Shown here: one piece after another, positions 17,061-25,853 of the stretch
Layout of the letters: each line of letters starts with the position of its first letter
Position numbering within the stretch: position 1 is the stretch's first letter
The notes under the pieces: generated by a model
What the model was told of the DNA's origin: nothing
What the model saw: only the letters and a program-made list of their open reading frames with translations
The model's database searches: none
Translations under genes and position numbers: made by a program
Source of the DNA: Methanocella_A sp964548585
GTDB taxonomy: Archaea; Halobacteriota; Methanocellia; Methanocellales; Methanocellaceae
DNA length: 59,232 nucleotides
Direction of reading: 5' to 3'
NCBI GenBank assembly: GCA_964548585.1
Contig: CAZJRS010000009.1
Location: forward strand, 1-59,232

Positions 17061-18980
17061 ATGAAAGGCTGCGTCAAAGGGACTCTAAAAATGGGCAAAG
17101 AACCGATTCTTAATACCAGTATCGCTGATGACAAGGTCAGTCAGATGATCGATAGCCTGGGAAACCTATCGCTGGAGATGGAACTGCAAGAGAGGACTAT
17201 GGTAGGCATGTGTGCTGATATCAGTGACACATATCAGCAGAGCGCGAGAAACTTGCTTCACTATATGGCGTTAAGACAGCATGATATGAGAGAGCTGCAA
17301 GAAACCCTTGCCATCTACGGGCTTTCTTCCCTCGGGCGGGCGGAGTCCCATGTCATGGCCACGGTAAACGCAGTCATGAACGCTCTTAGTCGTATGCAAG
17401 ACCCGGGTCAGGTCACTCAGGTATTTCCGGAACCGGTCAGCATCTGCGAGGGGCAGCGATTGCTGGATGAGCACAGCAGCGCTTTACTTGGTCCCGTCGC
17501 TGTAAACCGGAGTACTCGCATAATGGTGACTTTGCCCTCCGGTGCAGCTTCAGACTACGAGATGGTCCGGGACCTTTTGGAAGGTGGTATGGACTGTGTA
17601 CGGATCAACTGTGCGTACGACAGCACTGAGGAATGGGGGCAGATGATTGATAACCTGCGTCGGGCGGAGCGCCAACTTGGTAAAAACTCTAAAGTCTTCA
17701 TGGACCTTGCCGGGCATAAGCTACGCACCGGGCCGGTCGAGCCTGATGATCCGGTTATTCGGTGGTCCACCGGAAAAAACCGTAAGGGTAAAACTATTAA
17801 GCCCGCAATCCTCTGGATAGCCCCTGACACAGGTAATTTTACTCCTTCGGTCGACGTTGACGCCGTATTAAAGTTTCCCGTGGGCTGGATCTCCCGACTG
17901 AAGATCGGGGACAGGGTAGAATTCCATGATGCCCGTGGAAAACGTCGGCACATCGATATCGTGGCATCGACAGGCCTGTGCCTGATCGGCGAATGCACGA
18001 AAGGGGCATACGTGACTCCGGAAACAGAATTCATTCATCACACATCGGATGCCTCGTCCCTGGCTGTCGAAGCAGGCCATGTGGCCCATATCCCGGGGAA
18101 AGAAAAGGTAATCCTGCTGCACAATGGCGACACATTGATATTGACCCGGGATTGCAGGCCAGGCAATCCTCCGTTGTACGATATCACCAGCCGCATGGTG
18201 GCTCCGGCTAGTATAGGCATCACGCTGCCCGAAGTCTTTGGCTCGGTGCGGCAGGGCGAACGTATCTGGTTCGACGATGGCAAGATCGGGGGCATCATCC
18301 GATCCGTGAGCGATGATCACCTGCGCGTCGAGATCACTCATGCAAAGCCGAGGGGTAGTCACCTTCGGTCGGGTAAGGGCATCAATCTGCCGGACTCTCA
18401 ACTTGGGCTGCCGCCGCTGACTGAAAAGGATATCGAAGACCTGCACTTCATCGCTCGTCATGCCGATGCAGTCTGCTTTTCGTTTGTCAGCAAAGCCAGT
18501 GACGTGTACGAACTCCAGTCCCGGCTTTCTGAGATCGGCGGAGGCCAGCCTGGCATCGTCATGAAAATAGAGACGATCGAAGCGTTCGAGCATTTGCCCG
18601 AATTGCTGCTCGCTGCGATGCGAAGCCCGGCCGCCGGGGTCATGATCGCTCGAGGTGACCTGGCCGTGGAATGCGGTTACGAGCGAATGGCAGAAGTCCA
18701 GGAAGAGATCCTGTGGTTCTGCGAAGCTGCCCACATGCCCGTAATCTGGGCTACCCAGGTCCTGGAGACACTGGCCAAGAAAGGGCTGCCTTCCCGGGCG
18801 GAAATAACTGATGCAGCCATGGGTGTCCGGGCCGAGTGCGTGATGCTCAACAAAGGGCCGTATATCCTTGAGGCCATTGCCACTCTCGACGATATCCTGG
18901 GGCGCATGCAGGCACACCAGAAGAAAAAGGTGTCCATGCTCCGCAAGCTCCACGTAGCACAGAACCTGAAGCAGGCCTGA
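17061..18980 (+). CDS. Atypical long pyruvate kinase-like protein
   Basis: 639 residues. The first ~145 residues are a helical domain unrelated to ordinary pyruvate kinase. Then the PK barrel begins (RIMVTLPSGAASDYEMV, GMDCVRINCAYDS, VFMDLAGHKLRTGPV). A greatly enlarged middle (B-like) region follows. The barrel resumes with VMKIETIEAF near residue 500 (the catalytic Lys and metal-binding Glu positions), ARGDLAVE near 530 and ATQVLETLAKKGLPSRAEITD. The usual regulatory C-terminal domain is missing, and the MLSGET-like motif is replaced by MLNKGP. Some plant and cyanobacterial PK-like proteins have comparable long layouts. Enzymatic activity is plausible but not assured. An alternative start is ATG 17091. 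Confidence 0.75.
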   Translation: MKGCVKGTLKMGKEPILNTSIADDKVSQMIDSLGNLSLEMELQERTMVGMCADISDTYQQSARNLLHYMALRQHDMRELQETLAIYGLSSLGRAESHVMATVNAVMNALSRMQDPGQVTQVFPEPVSICEGQRLLDEHSSALLGPVAVNRSTRIMVTLPSGAASDYEMVRDLLEGGMDCVRINCAYDSTEEWGQMIDNLRRAERQLGKNSKVFMDLAGHKLRTGPVEPDDPVIRWSTGKNRKGKTIKPAILWIAPDTGNFTPSVDVDAVLKFPVGWISRLKIGDRVEFHDARGKRRHIDIVASTGLCLIGECTKGAYVTPETEFIHHTSDASSLAVEAGHVAHIPGKEKVILLHNGDTLILTRDCRPGNPPLYDITSRMVAPASIGITLPEVFGSVRQGERIWFDDGKIGGIIRSVSDDHLRVEITHAKPRGSHLRSGKGINLPDSQLGLPPLTEKDIEDLHFIARHADAVCFSFVSKASDVYELQSRLSEIGGGQPGIVMKIETIEAFEHLPELLLAAMRSPAAGVMIARGDLAVECGYERMAEVQEEILWFCEAAHMPVIWATQVLETLAKKGLPSRAEITDAAMGVRAECVMLNKGPYILEAIATLDDILGRMQAHQKKKVSMLRKLHVAQNLKQA

Positions 18981-19007
18981 TGGCCGGAACGCATGACGAA
19001 GAAATAG

Positions 19008-19027
19008 TGTCACCCCGTAGGGTGACA
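19008..19027. promoter_or_regulatory. Perfect 8-4-8 palindrome upstream of the TrmB gene
   Basis: TGTCACCC and GGGTGACA flank CGTA. It lies four bases upstream of a TATA-like GTTATTTATC (19031-19040) and 37 bases before the regulator's start. TrmB-family regulators bind palindromes, and a site just upstream of TATA is the usual activator position. It has no T run, so a terminator for the preceding gene is less likely but not excluded. Confidence 0.5.
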
Positions 19028-19064
19028 TCAGTTATTTATCTGCTGTAAACCAATCTCCTTTTCG

Positions 19065-19781
19065 ATGGAAAGCGTCATTGAGCGGCTGCAGCGGGTCGGC
19101 CTGACCGAGTATGAAGCGAAGGCCTACGTGAGCCTGCTGACTGACCATATGAACAGCGCCTCTGCGCTGTCAAAAAAGTCGGGCGTGCCCAGGACGAAGG
19201 TTTACAGTGTGCTGGAGTCCTTACGGGTGAAAGGCTGGATCATCATTTACTCCGGTATCCCTCTGCTTTTCAAGGCTGTCGAGCCGAAAGTGGCGCTGGA
19301 CGGGGTGAGAAAGGAGTACGATGGGCTGCTCGAAAGTTTGACCGAGACGCTATCGGGGGAAGCTATGGTGATGAAGGACAAGATAGTTGTGCAGAAGTAC
19401 GATCTGGGCCTTGGGGGGCTTAAGGAAGAGCTGAAGAATGCCCGGACTGTACAGATCAGCAACGCGACGACAGACCTGGTAGAGCGGATCTCTACTGCCA
19501 TAAGGCCCGATGCTGTGGTCGAAGTGGTGCTCTTCCCTGGCGAACGAAAAGCGGGGCGTATGGATTTCACCTTCCGTGAGGCTGTCATCCGGGTGGTCGG
19601 GGTTATCCGGGGTCGAGAGGTTCCTTCTATGACTGTGGTAGTAGACGAAAACCGCATTTTTACTGTCATCGAGGATCCGGTGGACGAGCGGTATTTAGTG
19701 AATGAGATGCTGAACGATGATTGTTGTGGCTGTCTCTCCGGCCTGATTACCCTGGGCTGGAACAGCTCCAAGGAGGCCTAG
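19065..19781 (+). CDS. TrmB-family transcriptional regulator
   Basis: 238 residues. The N-terminal winged helix has the family opening (LQRVGLTEYEAKAYVSLL), then SALSKKSGVPRTKVYSVLESLRVKGWI. A short coiled region and the TrmB ligand-binding-like domain follow, with VQISNATTDLVERI and VDENRIFTVIED. TrmB proteins commonly sense sugars or other small molecules; the ligand is not deducible. The TATA-like sequence lies about 25-34 bases before the ATG, so the mRNA is probably leaderless or nearly so. It is co-transcribed with the BtrH-like gene two bases downstream, suggesting that gene belongs to its regulon. Confidence 0.85.
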   Translation: MESVIERLQRVGLTEYEAKAYVSLLTDHMNSASALSKKSGVPRTKVYSVLESLRVKGWIIIYSGIPLLFKAVEPKVALDGVRKEYDGLLESLTETLSGEAMVMKDKIVVQKYDLGLGGLKEELKNARTVQISNATTDLVERISTAIRPDAVVEVVLFPGERKAGRMDFTFREAVIRVVGVIRGREVPSMTVVVDENRIFTVIEDPVDERYLVNEMLNDDCCGCLSGLITLGWNSSKEA

Positions 19782-19783
19782 CG

Positions 19784-20839
19784 ATGCCAATCGTCGACGG
19801 TAAAACCTACGATCAGATAACACCCTTTGAAAGGTGTCCTGCCCGGGATGGCTACCACTGCGTGACGAATTCTCTGGCCAAGATCTACTATCATAACGGC
19901 CATCCGCTCACTGAGGACATGCTCCTTGGCCTCGGCGCCGGTATGGGCTTCATTTACTGGAGCCCGAAAGGCGGCTATCCCTTCGTGGGTGGCAGAGGTA
20001 ACCCGAAAGGTTTCTATAAAGACCTGGGCGATCGAACCGGCGTCCTGATCACTGAGTCGTCGACGGCCAGCGAAAAGAAGGCTGAAGCTGCCCTGGTCGA
20101 TCGGCTGAAGCGGCAGGAGCCGGTCATGATCAACGGCGATATGGGATACCTCCCCTGGTTCGAGATGCCGGAAGGCTATCATTTCGGAGGACACGCCTTC
20201 GTTGTCTGCGGCTACGACGGTAAAGACCGGATACTGGCATCCGACATGGACCAGAAGGCGAGCGGCCTGAAAAAGGGCTTCTACTACGCCACAACTCTTG
20301 AAAAGCTCAGGATTGCCAGAAACTCGAAGTTCAAGCCTTTCCCACCCAACAATGCAAGCTGCAGCTTCGACTTCACTGGTTATCACGACCCGGGACCTGC
20401 GGATATATATTCATCGATCAGGCAGACCGCAGACGCCATGCTTAATCCGCCCATCAAGAACCTGGGCGTCAGGGGGATCCGGCATACGGCGAAGGAGCTG
20501 CAAAAGTGGCCGGGCTTGTTCGACGATCAATCACTGATGATGAACCTCTTCAACCTGTACATCTTCATCGAGATCGGTGGCACCGGCGGTGGATGCTTCC
20601 GCTACATGTATGCTCGCTTCCTGAGGGAATCTGCCCAGATCACTGGAGACCGGCACTTGCAGGATGCTTCTGAACTGCTGGATCACAGCGGACGGCTGTT
20701 CACAGAGACAGGTTTGCTGTTCCAGGACTACACGGACAGAAGAGGGCTGGCAGAGCGTATCGTGAAAGCGGGCGATCTGCTGGGGCGCATTGCCAATAGC
20801 GAAGAAGAAGCTTTTAACCTGCTACGCAAGAGCTTGTAG
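19784..20839 (+). CDS. BtrH-like (butirosin H N-terminal/DUF4872) protein
   Basis: 351 residues from ATG 19784, set by AGGAGG at 19771-19776. The N-terminal half matches the BtrH N-terminal domain, a papain-like fold: CPARDGYHCVTNSLAKIYYHNG contains the expected cysteine, and HAFVVCGYD supplies the histidine region. The C-terminal half resembles DUF4872 (TAKELQKWPGLFDD...). BtrH is an acyl-ACP:aminoglycoside acyltransferase in butirosin synthesis. Archaeal members probably carry out acyl or peptide transfer on an unknown substrate. It is paired with the TrmB regulator and followed by hairpins at 20847-20922. Confidence 0.75.
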   Translation: MPIVDGKTYDQITPFERCPARDGYHCVTNSLAKIYYHNGHPLTEDMLLGLGAGMGFIYWSPKGGYPFVGGRGNPKGFYKDLGDRTGVLITESSTASEKKAEAALVDRLKRQEPVMINGDMGYLPWFEMPEGYHFGGHAFVVCGYDGKDRILASDMDQKASGLKKGFYYATTLEKLRIARNSKFKPFPPNNASCSFDFTGYHDPGPADIYSSIRQTADAMLNPPIKNLGVRGIRHTAKELQKWPGLFDDQSLMMNLFNLYIFIEIGGTGGGCFRYMYARFLRESAQITGDRHLQDASELLDHSGRLFTETGLLFQDYTDRRGLAERIVKAGDLLGRIANSEEEAFNLLRKSL

Positions 20840-20846
20840 GTATCCG

Positions 20847-20922
20847 GTCCATGTTTCTCATGGACATCCCCTGAACTTTGATCCTTTGTACGGGTCAGGC
20901 GTCGGCTGCATGCGGCCGACGC
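20847..20922 (+). terminator. Two consecutive hairpins after the BtrH-like gene
   Basis: GTCCATG/CATGGAC (20847-20865, five-base loop) and GCGTCGGC/GCCGACGC (20899-20922, eight-base loop) are perfect stems. Only short T runs follow. They may end the trmB/btrH-like transcript. A TATA-like TATATTTTTAAC follows at 20969-20980 for the next gene. Confidence 0.5.
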
Positions 20923-21022
20923 TGTTTGGTAGACTCCCGGTAAGGATACTGCACTGACAGACCTGATCTATATTTTTAACGCTTGATCCGGAACGGGAGC
21001 CTGTAGCCGGCAGGCATAATCC

Positions 21023-23629
21023 ATGGCAGAGCCGGTATACTGGCGTTTTGCGCTACAAAATGTTATCTGTTGCCGGTCAATACTGTTGAATATGCGTATG
21101 CAGACAGCGTCTGTGCCGGATCTTAGCGCGTTCTGGAGCATATCACTGGGCGATCTTTACCAGCAGCTGGGGTCCGGGCCCGCCGGACTGTCGGAAGTGG
21201 AATCGGTATCCCGCCTGAAGGAGTATGGGAGAAACCTTATCAAGCCAAAAAAGACGGTCAACTCGACACGTTTATTCCTGCACCAGTTCACAAGTCCCAT
21301 TATTCTCATTCTGTTGTTCGCCGCAGTCCTGTCATTTTTCCTGGGAGAACCCATTGACTCGGTGATCATCCTGATCATCGTGCTGTTCAGCGGTGCCCTG
21401 GGTTTCTGGCAGGAATACCGGGCTTCGAATGCGGTTGAAGATCTGCTGGCACTTGTGCAGCTGAAGGCAATGGTGTTGCGCGAAGGGCGGGAGCAGGAGA
21501 TACCCTTTGAAGAAGTGGTGCCGGGCGACGTGGTTCTTCTCAATGCCGGGGATGGCGTGCCGGGTGACAGCGTCATCATAGAGTCCCGGGACCTGTATGT
21601 TGACGAGGCAGCGCTGACCGGCGAAGCCTATCCCGTTGAAAAAGCTCCTGCAGTTCTCGCTGCCGATACACCGATGGCTAAGCGTACCAGCGAGCTTTTT
21701 ATGGGTACTCATGTGAACAGCGGCACGGCAAAAGTGCTGGTGGTAAGGACTGGGGCATCCACCGAGTTCGGCAGGGTATCCGAGCGCCTCCGGCTCCGGC
21801 AGCCGGCGACTGAGTTCGAGCAGGGTGTCCGTCACTTCGGCTACCTATTGATGGAGATTACTATGGTGCTGATCTTCGCCATCTTTGCCATCAACGTATT
21901 TCTGCAGCGGCCGGTGCTTGATTCATTCATCTTTTCACTGGCGCTGGCCGTAGGGCTGACCCCACAGCTGTTGCCTGCCATCATCAGTATCAACCTGGCC
22001 CATGGTGCCCGAAAAATGGCAGAGAAAAAGGTCATCGTCAAGCAACTCTCCTCCATAGAAAATTTTGGCAGCATGAACGTCCTCTGCTCCGACAAGACTG
22101 GTACCATTACAGAGGGTAAGGTACAGTATCACTCGGCGGTGGCTATAGACGGCTCGCCCTGTGATAAGGCGCAGCTGTACGCATACCTCAACGCATCTTT
22201 TGAGAAAAGCATGACCAGCCCTATCGACGAGGCGATCAGGGCATCGGGTAAGATCGATATCTCACAGTATACAACGCTTGATGAGGTGCCGTATGATTTT
22301 GCGAGAAAGCGGCTAAGCGTGCTTGTTTATGACGGACGGTCAAGGATACTGATCACCAAAGGCGCACTGGAAAACATACTGGTGTCGTGTGATACTGCGG
22401 AGCTGCCTGACGGGACCGTCGTGTCCATTGAGGATGTCAGTCAGCAGATCAAGATACTATTTCACGACCTGAGTAGCAAAGGTCTGCGGACGCTGGGGCT
22501 GGCGTACAAAAACGTGGGTGATAAAAGCTCTGTTTCCCGGGACGATGAGTTCGCCATGACCTTTCTCGGAATCGTAGCCCTTTACGACCCGCTCAAGCCT
22601 GGCATTGCCGGCACTGTTCAGGATCTGAAGCGGCACGGGGTGTCCTTGAAGATCTTCACTGGCGACAACCGACTGGTAGCGGCAGGTATCAGCGCGGAAC
22701 TCGGGCTACGCCCGGCGATTATTACTGGTCTGGAAATGTACCACATGGGCGATGAAGCGCTCTGGGCAAGAGTGAACGACGTGGATGTCTTCGCCGAAGT
22801 GGAGCCTAACCAGAAAGAGCGTATCATCCACGTGCTGAAGCGGGCGGGGAATGTTGTGGGCTACATCGGGGATGGGATCAATGATGCCCCCGCTCTCCAC
22901 GTTGCCGATGTGGGCATCTCGGTCAACGGCGCGGTAGATGTGGCAAAAGAAGCAGCTGCCATAGTACTGCTTGAGAATGATCTCGGTGTCCTGATCGACG
23001 GTGTGGAGGAAGGCCGGAAGACCTTTGCCAACACGATGAAGTATGTCTTCATGGCGACCAGTGCCAATTTCGGGAACATGTTCAGCATGGCGGGGGCGTC
23101 GCTGGTACTCACGTTTCTGCCGCTGTTGCCCAAGCAGATCCTGTTGACCAACCTGTTGACCGATCTGCCTGAGATGACTATCGCTACTGACTCGGTGGAC
23201 CAAGAGCTGGTTGAGAGTCCGCGCCGCTGGAACCTCGATTTCATCAAAAAGTTCATGGTCGTCTTTGGCCTGGTCAGCTCTGTATTTGACTTCGTGACCT
23301 TCGGAGTGCTGCTCCTCCTCTTGCGTGCGAGCCCTGGTCAGTTTCGGACCGGGTGGTTCATCGAGTCGGTCATATCCGCCAGCCTCATCGTTCTGGTCAT
23401 TCGAACCCGCCGTCCGTTCTTCAAAAGCGTGCCGAGTAAATATCTCGTCGGCGCGACCTTGCTTGTAAGCTTTATCGTGCTCTTGCTGCCATATTCACCG
23501 TTGGCCGGGCTGCTGGGTTTCACGCCTCTGCCAATAGCCTTTATGATGGCGCTGGCCTGTATCTTGATCATGTATGTTGGATTGGCGGAAGTTGCCAAGG
23601 CACTGTTCTTTAGGGTGGTAAGATTCTGA
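21023..23629 (+). CDS. P-type ATPase, magnesium-importing (type IIIB, MgtA-like)
   Basis: 868 residues. Actuator motif LTGEAYPVEK is at 198-207, the membrane motif GLTPQLLP at 311-318, the phosphorylated aspartate in CSDKTGT at D357, and the hinge GDGINDAP near residue 615. The set of membrane helices and the TPxxLP motif (instead of a CPC or PEGL motif) fit Mg2+-type IIIB ATPases, which bring Mg2+ into the cytoplasm. Calcium-type pumps differ in this motif. The first ATG at 21023 lies about 45 bases after the TATA box; ATG 21092 or 21098 is possible since conservation starts later. It converges with the siroheme gene with 14 bases between. Confidence 0.85.
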   Translation: MAEPVYWRFALQNVICCRSILLNMRMQTASVPDLSAFWSISLGDLYQQLGSGPAGLSEVESVSRLKEYGRNLIKPKKTVNSTRLFLHQFTSPIILILLFAAVLSFFLGEPIDSVIILIIVLFSGALGFWQEYRASNAVEDLLALVQLKAMVLREGREQEIPFEEVVPGDVVLLNAGDGVPGDSVIIESRDLYVDEAALTGEAYPVEKAPAVLAADTPMAKRTSELFMGTHVNSGTAKVLVVRTGASTEFGRVSERLRLRQPATEFEQGVRHFGYLLMEITMVLIFAIFAINVFLQRPVLDSFIFSLALAVGLTPQLLPAIISINLAHGARKMAEKKVIVKQLSSIENFGSMNVLCSDKTGTITEGKVQYHSAVAIDGSPCDKAQLYAYLNASFEKSMTSPIDEAIRASGKIDISQYTTLDEVPYDFARKRLSVLVYDGRSRILITKGALENILVSCDTAELPDGTVVSIEDVSQQIKILFHDLSSKGLRTLGLAYKNVGDKSSVSRDDEFAMTFLGIVALYDPLKPGIAGTVQDLKRHGVSLKIFTGDNRLVAAGISAELGLRPAIITGLEMYHMGDEALWARVNDVDVFAEVEPNQKERIIHVLKRAGNVVGYIGDGINDAPALHVADVGISVNGAVDVAKEAAAIVLLENDLGVLIDGVEEGRKTFANTMKYVFMATSANFGNMFSMAGASLVLTFLPLLPKQILLTNLLTDLPEMTIATDSVDQELVESPRRWNLDFIKKFMVVFGLVSSVFDFVTFGVLLLLLRASPGQFRTGWFIESVISASLIVLVIRTRRPFFKSVPSKYLVGATLLVSFIVLLLPYSPLAGLLGFTPLPIAFMMALACILIMYVGLAEVAKALFFRVVRF

Positions 23630-23643
23630 TGCCACCCTTGGCT

Positions 23644-24312
23644 TTATCCCAGCACTTCCTTTTTGAACTGCTCCCATCCAATGCGGTCGATGAAAACGCC
23701 CATACGCTCTCGTTCGTTTGCATTGGTCCTGTAGTACTGGATCGTTTTCTCCGCGAGCGCTTTTGCCTGGTCGATGTTAAGGCCGTCGATGAGTTCCCGG
23801 CCAATGCGCGGAGTTCTGCCCCCATCGCCGCCCACCAGGCACTTGAAGCCTTTACCTGTCCCGAGGAACCCGAGGTCCTTCAGCCATGACTCACCACAGC
23901 TGTTCGGGCAGCCGGAGACTCCGATCTTGAACTTTGCCGGGGTAGTCAGCCCGTGGTACGCAGAGTCCAGGGCAAGGCCCAGGCCGACGCTATCCTGCAC
24001 GCCTCTTTTACAGAAAGTCGTGCCCGGACAAACCTTGATGCTCCGGACGCACATGCCTACTGCGGCGCCGGGCTTGATCCCCAGGTCAGACCACGCTTTA
24101 TCGAGATCTTCTTCCTTAAGCCCGACTATTGCGATACGCTGAGCGCCAGTGATCTTAATGGCTGCGGCTTTGTATTTGTCCGCCACGTCAGCCAGCTTGC
24201 GCAGGGTGTTCGAATCGCAAATGCCACCTGCGATATGGGGTGCTATGGCGTACGTTTCTCGGTCCCTCTGTAATATGGCTGCCTTTTCAAGCAAGTCTTT
24301 CTTGGCGATCAT
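23644..24312 (-). CDS. Small siroheme [4Fe-4S] sulfite/nitrite reductase-like protein (Dsr-LP type)
   Basis: 222 residues, much shorter than assimilatory sulfite reductases and without extra ferredoxin domains. The four cluster/siroheme cysteines are visible: CPGTTFC (C95, C101) and GCPNSC (C135, C139). The GGDGGRTPR segment near the cofactor follows. Methanogens carry several such minimal dissimilatory-sulfite-reductase-like proteins whose reactions are mostly unproven; sulfite detoxification or sulfur assimilation are candidates. The start ATG at 24312 has GAGATGAT upstream, and an AT-rich promoter lies at about 24365-24392. It stands next to redox and sulfur-relay genes (24868-29460). Confidence 0.85.
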   Translation of the reverse strand: MIAKKDLLEKAAILQRDRETYAIAPHIAGGICDSNTLRKLADVADKYKAAAIKITGAQRIAIVGLKEEDLDKAWSDLGIKPGAAVGMCVRSIKVCPGTTFCKRGVQDSVGLGLALDSAYHGLTTPAKFKIGVSGCPNSCGESWLKDLGFLGTGKGFKCLVGGDGGRTPRIGRELIDGLNIDQAKALAEKTIQYYRTNANERERMGVFIDRIGWEQFKKEVLG

Positions 24313-24384
24313 TCTATCATCTCTCGTAAAAATGTTGTTTATCCTGTAATCGAAAATAATCAGTACGTTATATTATATTTTTTT

Positions 24385-24416
24385 ATTATAAAAATAGTCC
24401 GGCGGCCGTTGCCGCC
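24385..24416 (-). terminator. Terminator of the 48-residue gene
   Basis: GGCGGC (24401-24406) and GCCGCC (24411-24416) form a perfect stem with a four-base loop, one base after the stop codon. Read on the minus strand it is followed by GGACTATTTTTATAAT, a T-rich tail. The same AT-rich stretch can serve as promoter for the gene at 24312. Confidence 0.65.
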
Positions 24417-24417
24417 C

Positions 24418-24564
24418 TTAAACTCCGTGGATGACCTTCTCGCTCACAATATCTCCGTTTTTCAACTCATATATGTACGTCCTGTTGGTGTTCACACAGT
24501 AGTTCACAGCCACGATCACGCTGTCGTCGCCTGTAGTTGTCTGAGTCACAAGTGTCTGTTCCAT
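24418..24564 (-). CDS. Small 48-residue protein, unrecognised
   Basis: Reads MEQTLVTQTTTGDDSV, then IVAVNYCVNTNRTYIYELKN, then GDIVSEKVIHGV. It has one cysteine and alternating beta-type residues, with no membrane segment. A GGTGGT ribosome binding site lies six bases upstream of the ATG. A TATA-like TTTTATATTA (24599-24608, minus strand) lies about 35 bases upstream, and a hairpin terminator begins one base after the stop. This complete set of signals makes the gene credible despite its length. Function unknown; it stands alone between the siroheme gene and the YkgJ-like gene. Confidence 0.6.
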   Translation of the reverse strand: MEQTLVTQTTTGDDSVIVAVNYCVNTNRTYIYELKNGDIVSEKVIHGV

Positions 24565-24867
24565 CTGTACCACCGTTAGTTTTCCGGAAAGTAGACTGTA
24601 ATATAAAAATCACATTATTTAATGCTGGCCACGGATATGGCAAAAATTTCCCGGTGGCTGGAAAATTAAACACGGAGTTCAAGAGATTTATTTATAAATG
24701 TTGTGTGAAAAACCGGTTGCATTACGGGCTTTTGCAAAACAAGCGTTTGCCACGTACAATCGCTGTGCTCAACCTGATCTGTTGAGTGACTTAGAGCGTT
24801 TAGGTCTTCTCTGCTGCGTGAGGGATGTCCCCATGCCGAGACCGATGTTGTTCACAACATCAGCTGG
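24565..24867. other. Intergenic region with hairpins
   Basis: Besides the promoter of the 48-residue gene it holds CTCAAC/GTTGAG (24768-24786) and the perfect GATGTTG-TTCA-CAACATC hairpin (24844-24861), seven bases past the YkgJ-like stop and a candidate end of that minus-strand transcript. An 80-codon plus-strand frame from 24698 overlaps the YkgJ-like gene and shows no protein-like features. Confidence 0.5.
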
Positions 24868-25848
24868 TCAGCTCAAGGACTTCAGATCGATTTGCGTCCG
24901 CAGGGCACCAATCTCGTCCATACTGCCATCCGCAGGATAGAAGCAGATGCTTATCTGGCCGTCAGAGGTGACTTCCAGCAGGTCCGCTTTCACTGCCGGG
25001 AACGCGAGCATCAAGCCATTGTCCCCACTGGTTTTTATCGCCACTGAGACAAAGCAGCAATCCGGATTCGCTACGCTAAGGTTGGCCTTGCAGATGATTG
25101 ATTCTATTTCCCCATTCCTACTCAGGTCATAAATGTTCAGGGCATCCGATCGGCTAACCAGGATGTATATCTTTCCCGGTTCGGTCGTCACGCCCTCGCA
25201 AGCGATCAGGTGCGGCACCTTCTTCCAGTCAGCGACTCTGCAGAGTGCCTGCATTTCAAACATGGCCTGCTCAAATACCAGTCCGCTCTCACTGTTTCCG
25301 TTAAACAGGTAGTCGTTTACAACTGCCCTGAGGTGGTCCCGGTTTAGCGCCTTGAGCAGTGAGTGTTCGAACTTCATGTCATTTCGATCCAGGTTCGAGT
25401 AATAAATGCTCTCCATCGAATCGTAGATGACGGATGTAATCATCGCCTCCCGATCCACCGCCAGGTGCAGGTCTTCAGGCAGTGAAAGCATTTTGCAGGA
25501 GAGCACGCCTTCGCTGTGGGCGTGCTTTTTGATTAACGCCGCCATATCGCCCGCAGTCTGACCCGGCTTCAGCACGGGGAACAGTCGGCACATGAGCGGC
25601 TTGATCTCGTGAATGCCGCACCTCTCTTCAAAAAACGGACAGACGTCGTCGGTGATCTGGAGGTACAGCCGAGGCGTATGACAGATGCCAGTCGTGGCAA
25701 ATACTACTCCATACTTGTCCATAAACTGCGGCACAGGCATCTTAAAATGATCGGCCATGCGGAATACGTCGTCCGTGTTTAGCAGGATGAGCCTCTGTGA
25801 ACAGCACTTGCCGCACATGGCACATTCGAAAGGCATCTCATCGGCCAT
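24868..25848 (-). CDS. YkgJ-like cysteine-cluster (Zn/Fe-chelating) protein
   Basis: 326 residues. The N-terminal third is a YkgJ/PF03692-type metal-binding domain: CAMCGKCC at residues 9-16, then CPFFEERCGIHEIKPLMCRLFP near 90-112. The remaining two thirds are unrecognised: a helical part followed by a beta-rich C-terminal region (VTTEPGKIYILVSRSDALNIYDLS), possibly a sensor or propeller-like fold. It is the last gene of the minus-strand unit regulator/glutaredoxin-like/YkgJ, with a five-base gap to its neighbour. Context suggests a thiol/iron redox role. That is inference. Confidence 0.75.
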   Translation of the reverse strand: MADEMPFECAMCGKCCSQRLILLNTDDVFRMADHFKMPVPQFMDKYGVVFATTGICHTPRLYLQITDDVCPFFEERCGIHEIKPLMCRLFPVLKPGQTAGDMAALIKKHAHSEGVLSCKMLSLPEDLHLAVDREAMITSVIYDSMESIYYSNLDRNDMKFEHSLLKALNRDHLRAVVNDYLFNGNSESGLVFEQAMFEMQALCRVADWKKVPHLIACEGVTTEPGKIYILVSRSDALNIYDLSRNGEIESIICKANLSVANPDCCFVSVAIKTSGDNGLMLAFPAVKADLLEVTSDGQISICFYPADGSMDEIGALRTQIDLKSLS

Positions 25849-25853
25849 TCGCT

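Noticed and set aside
24698..24940. 80-codon plus-strand frame after a TATA-like site
   Set aside because: Overlaps the 3' end of the YkgJ-like gene and has no ribosome site or protein features.
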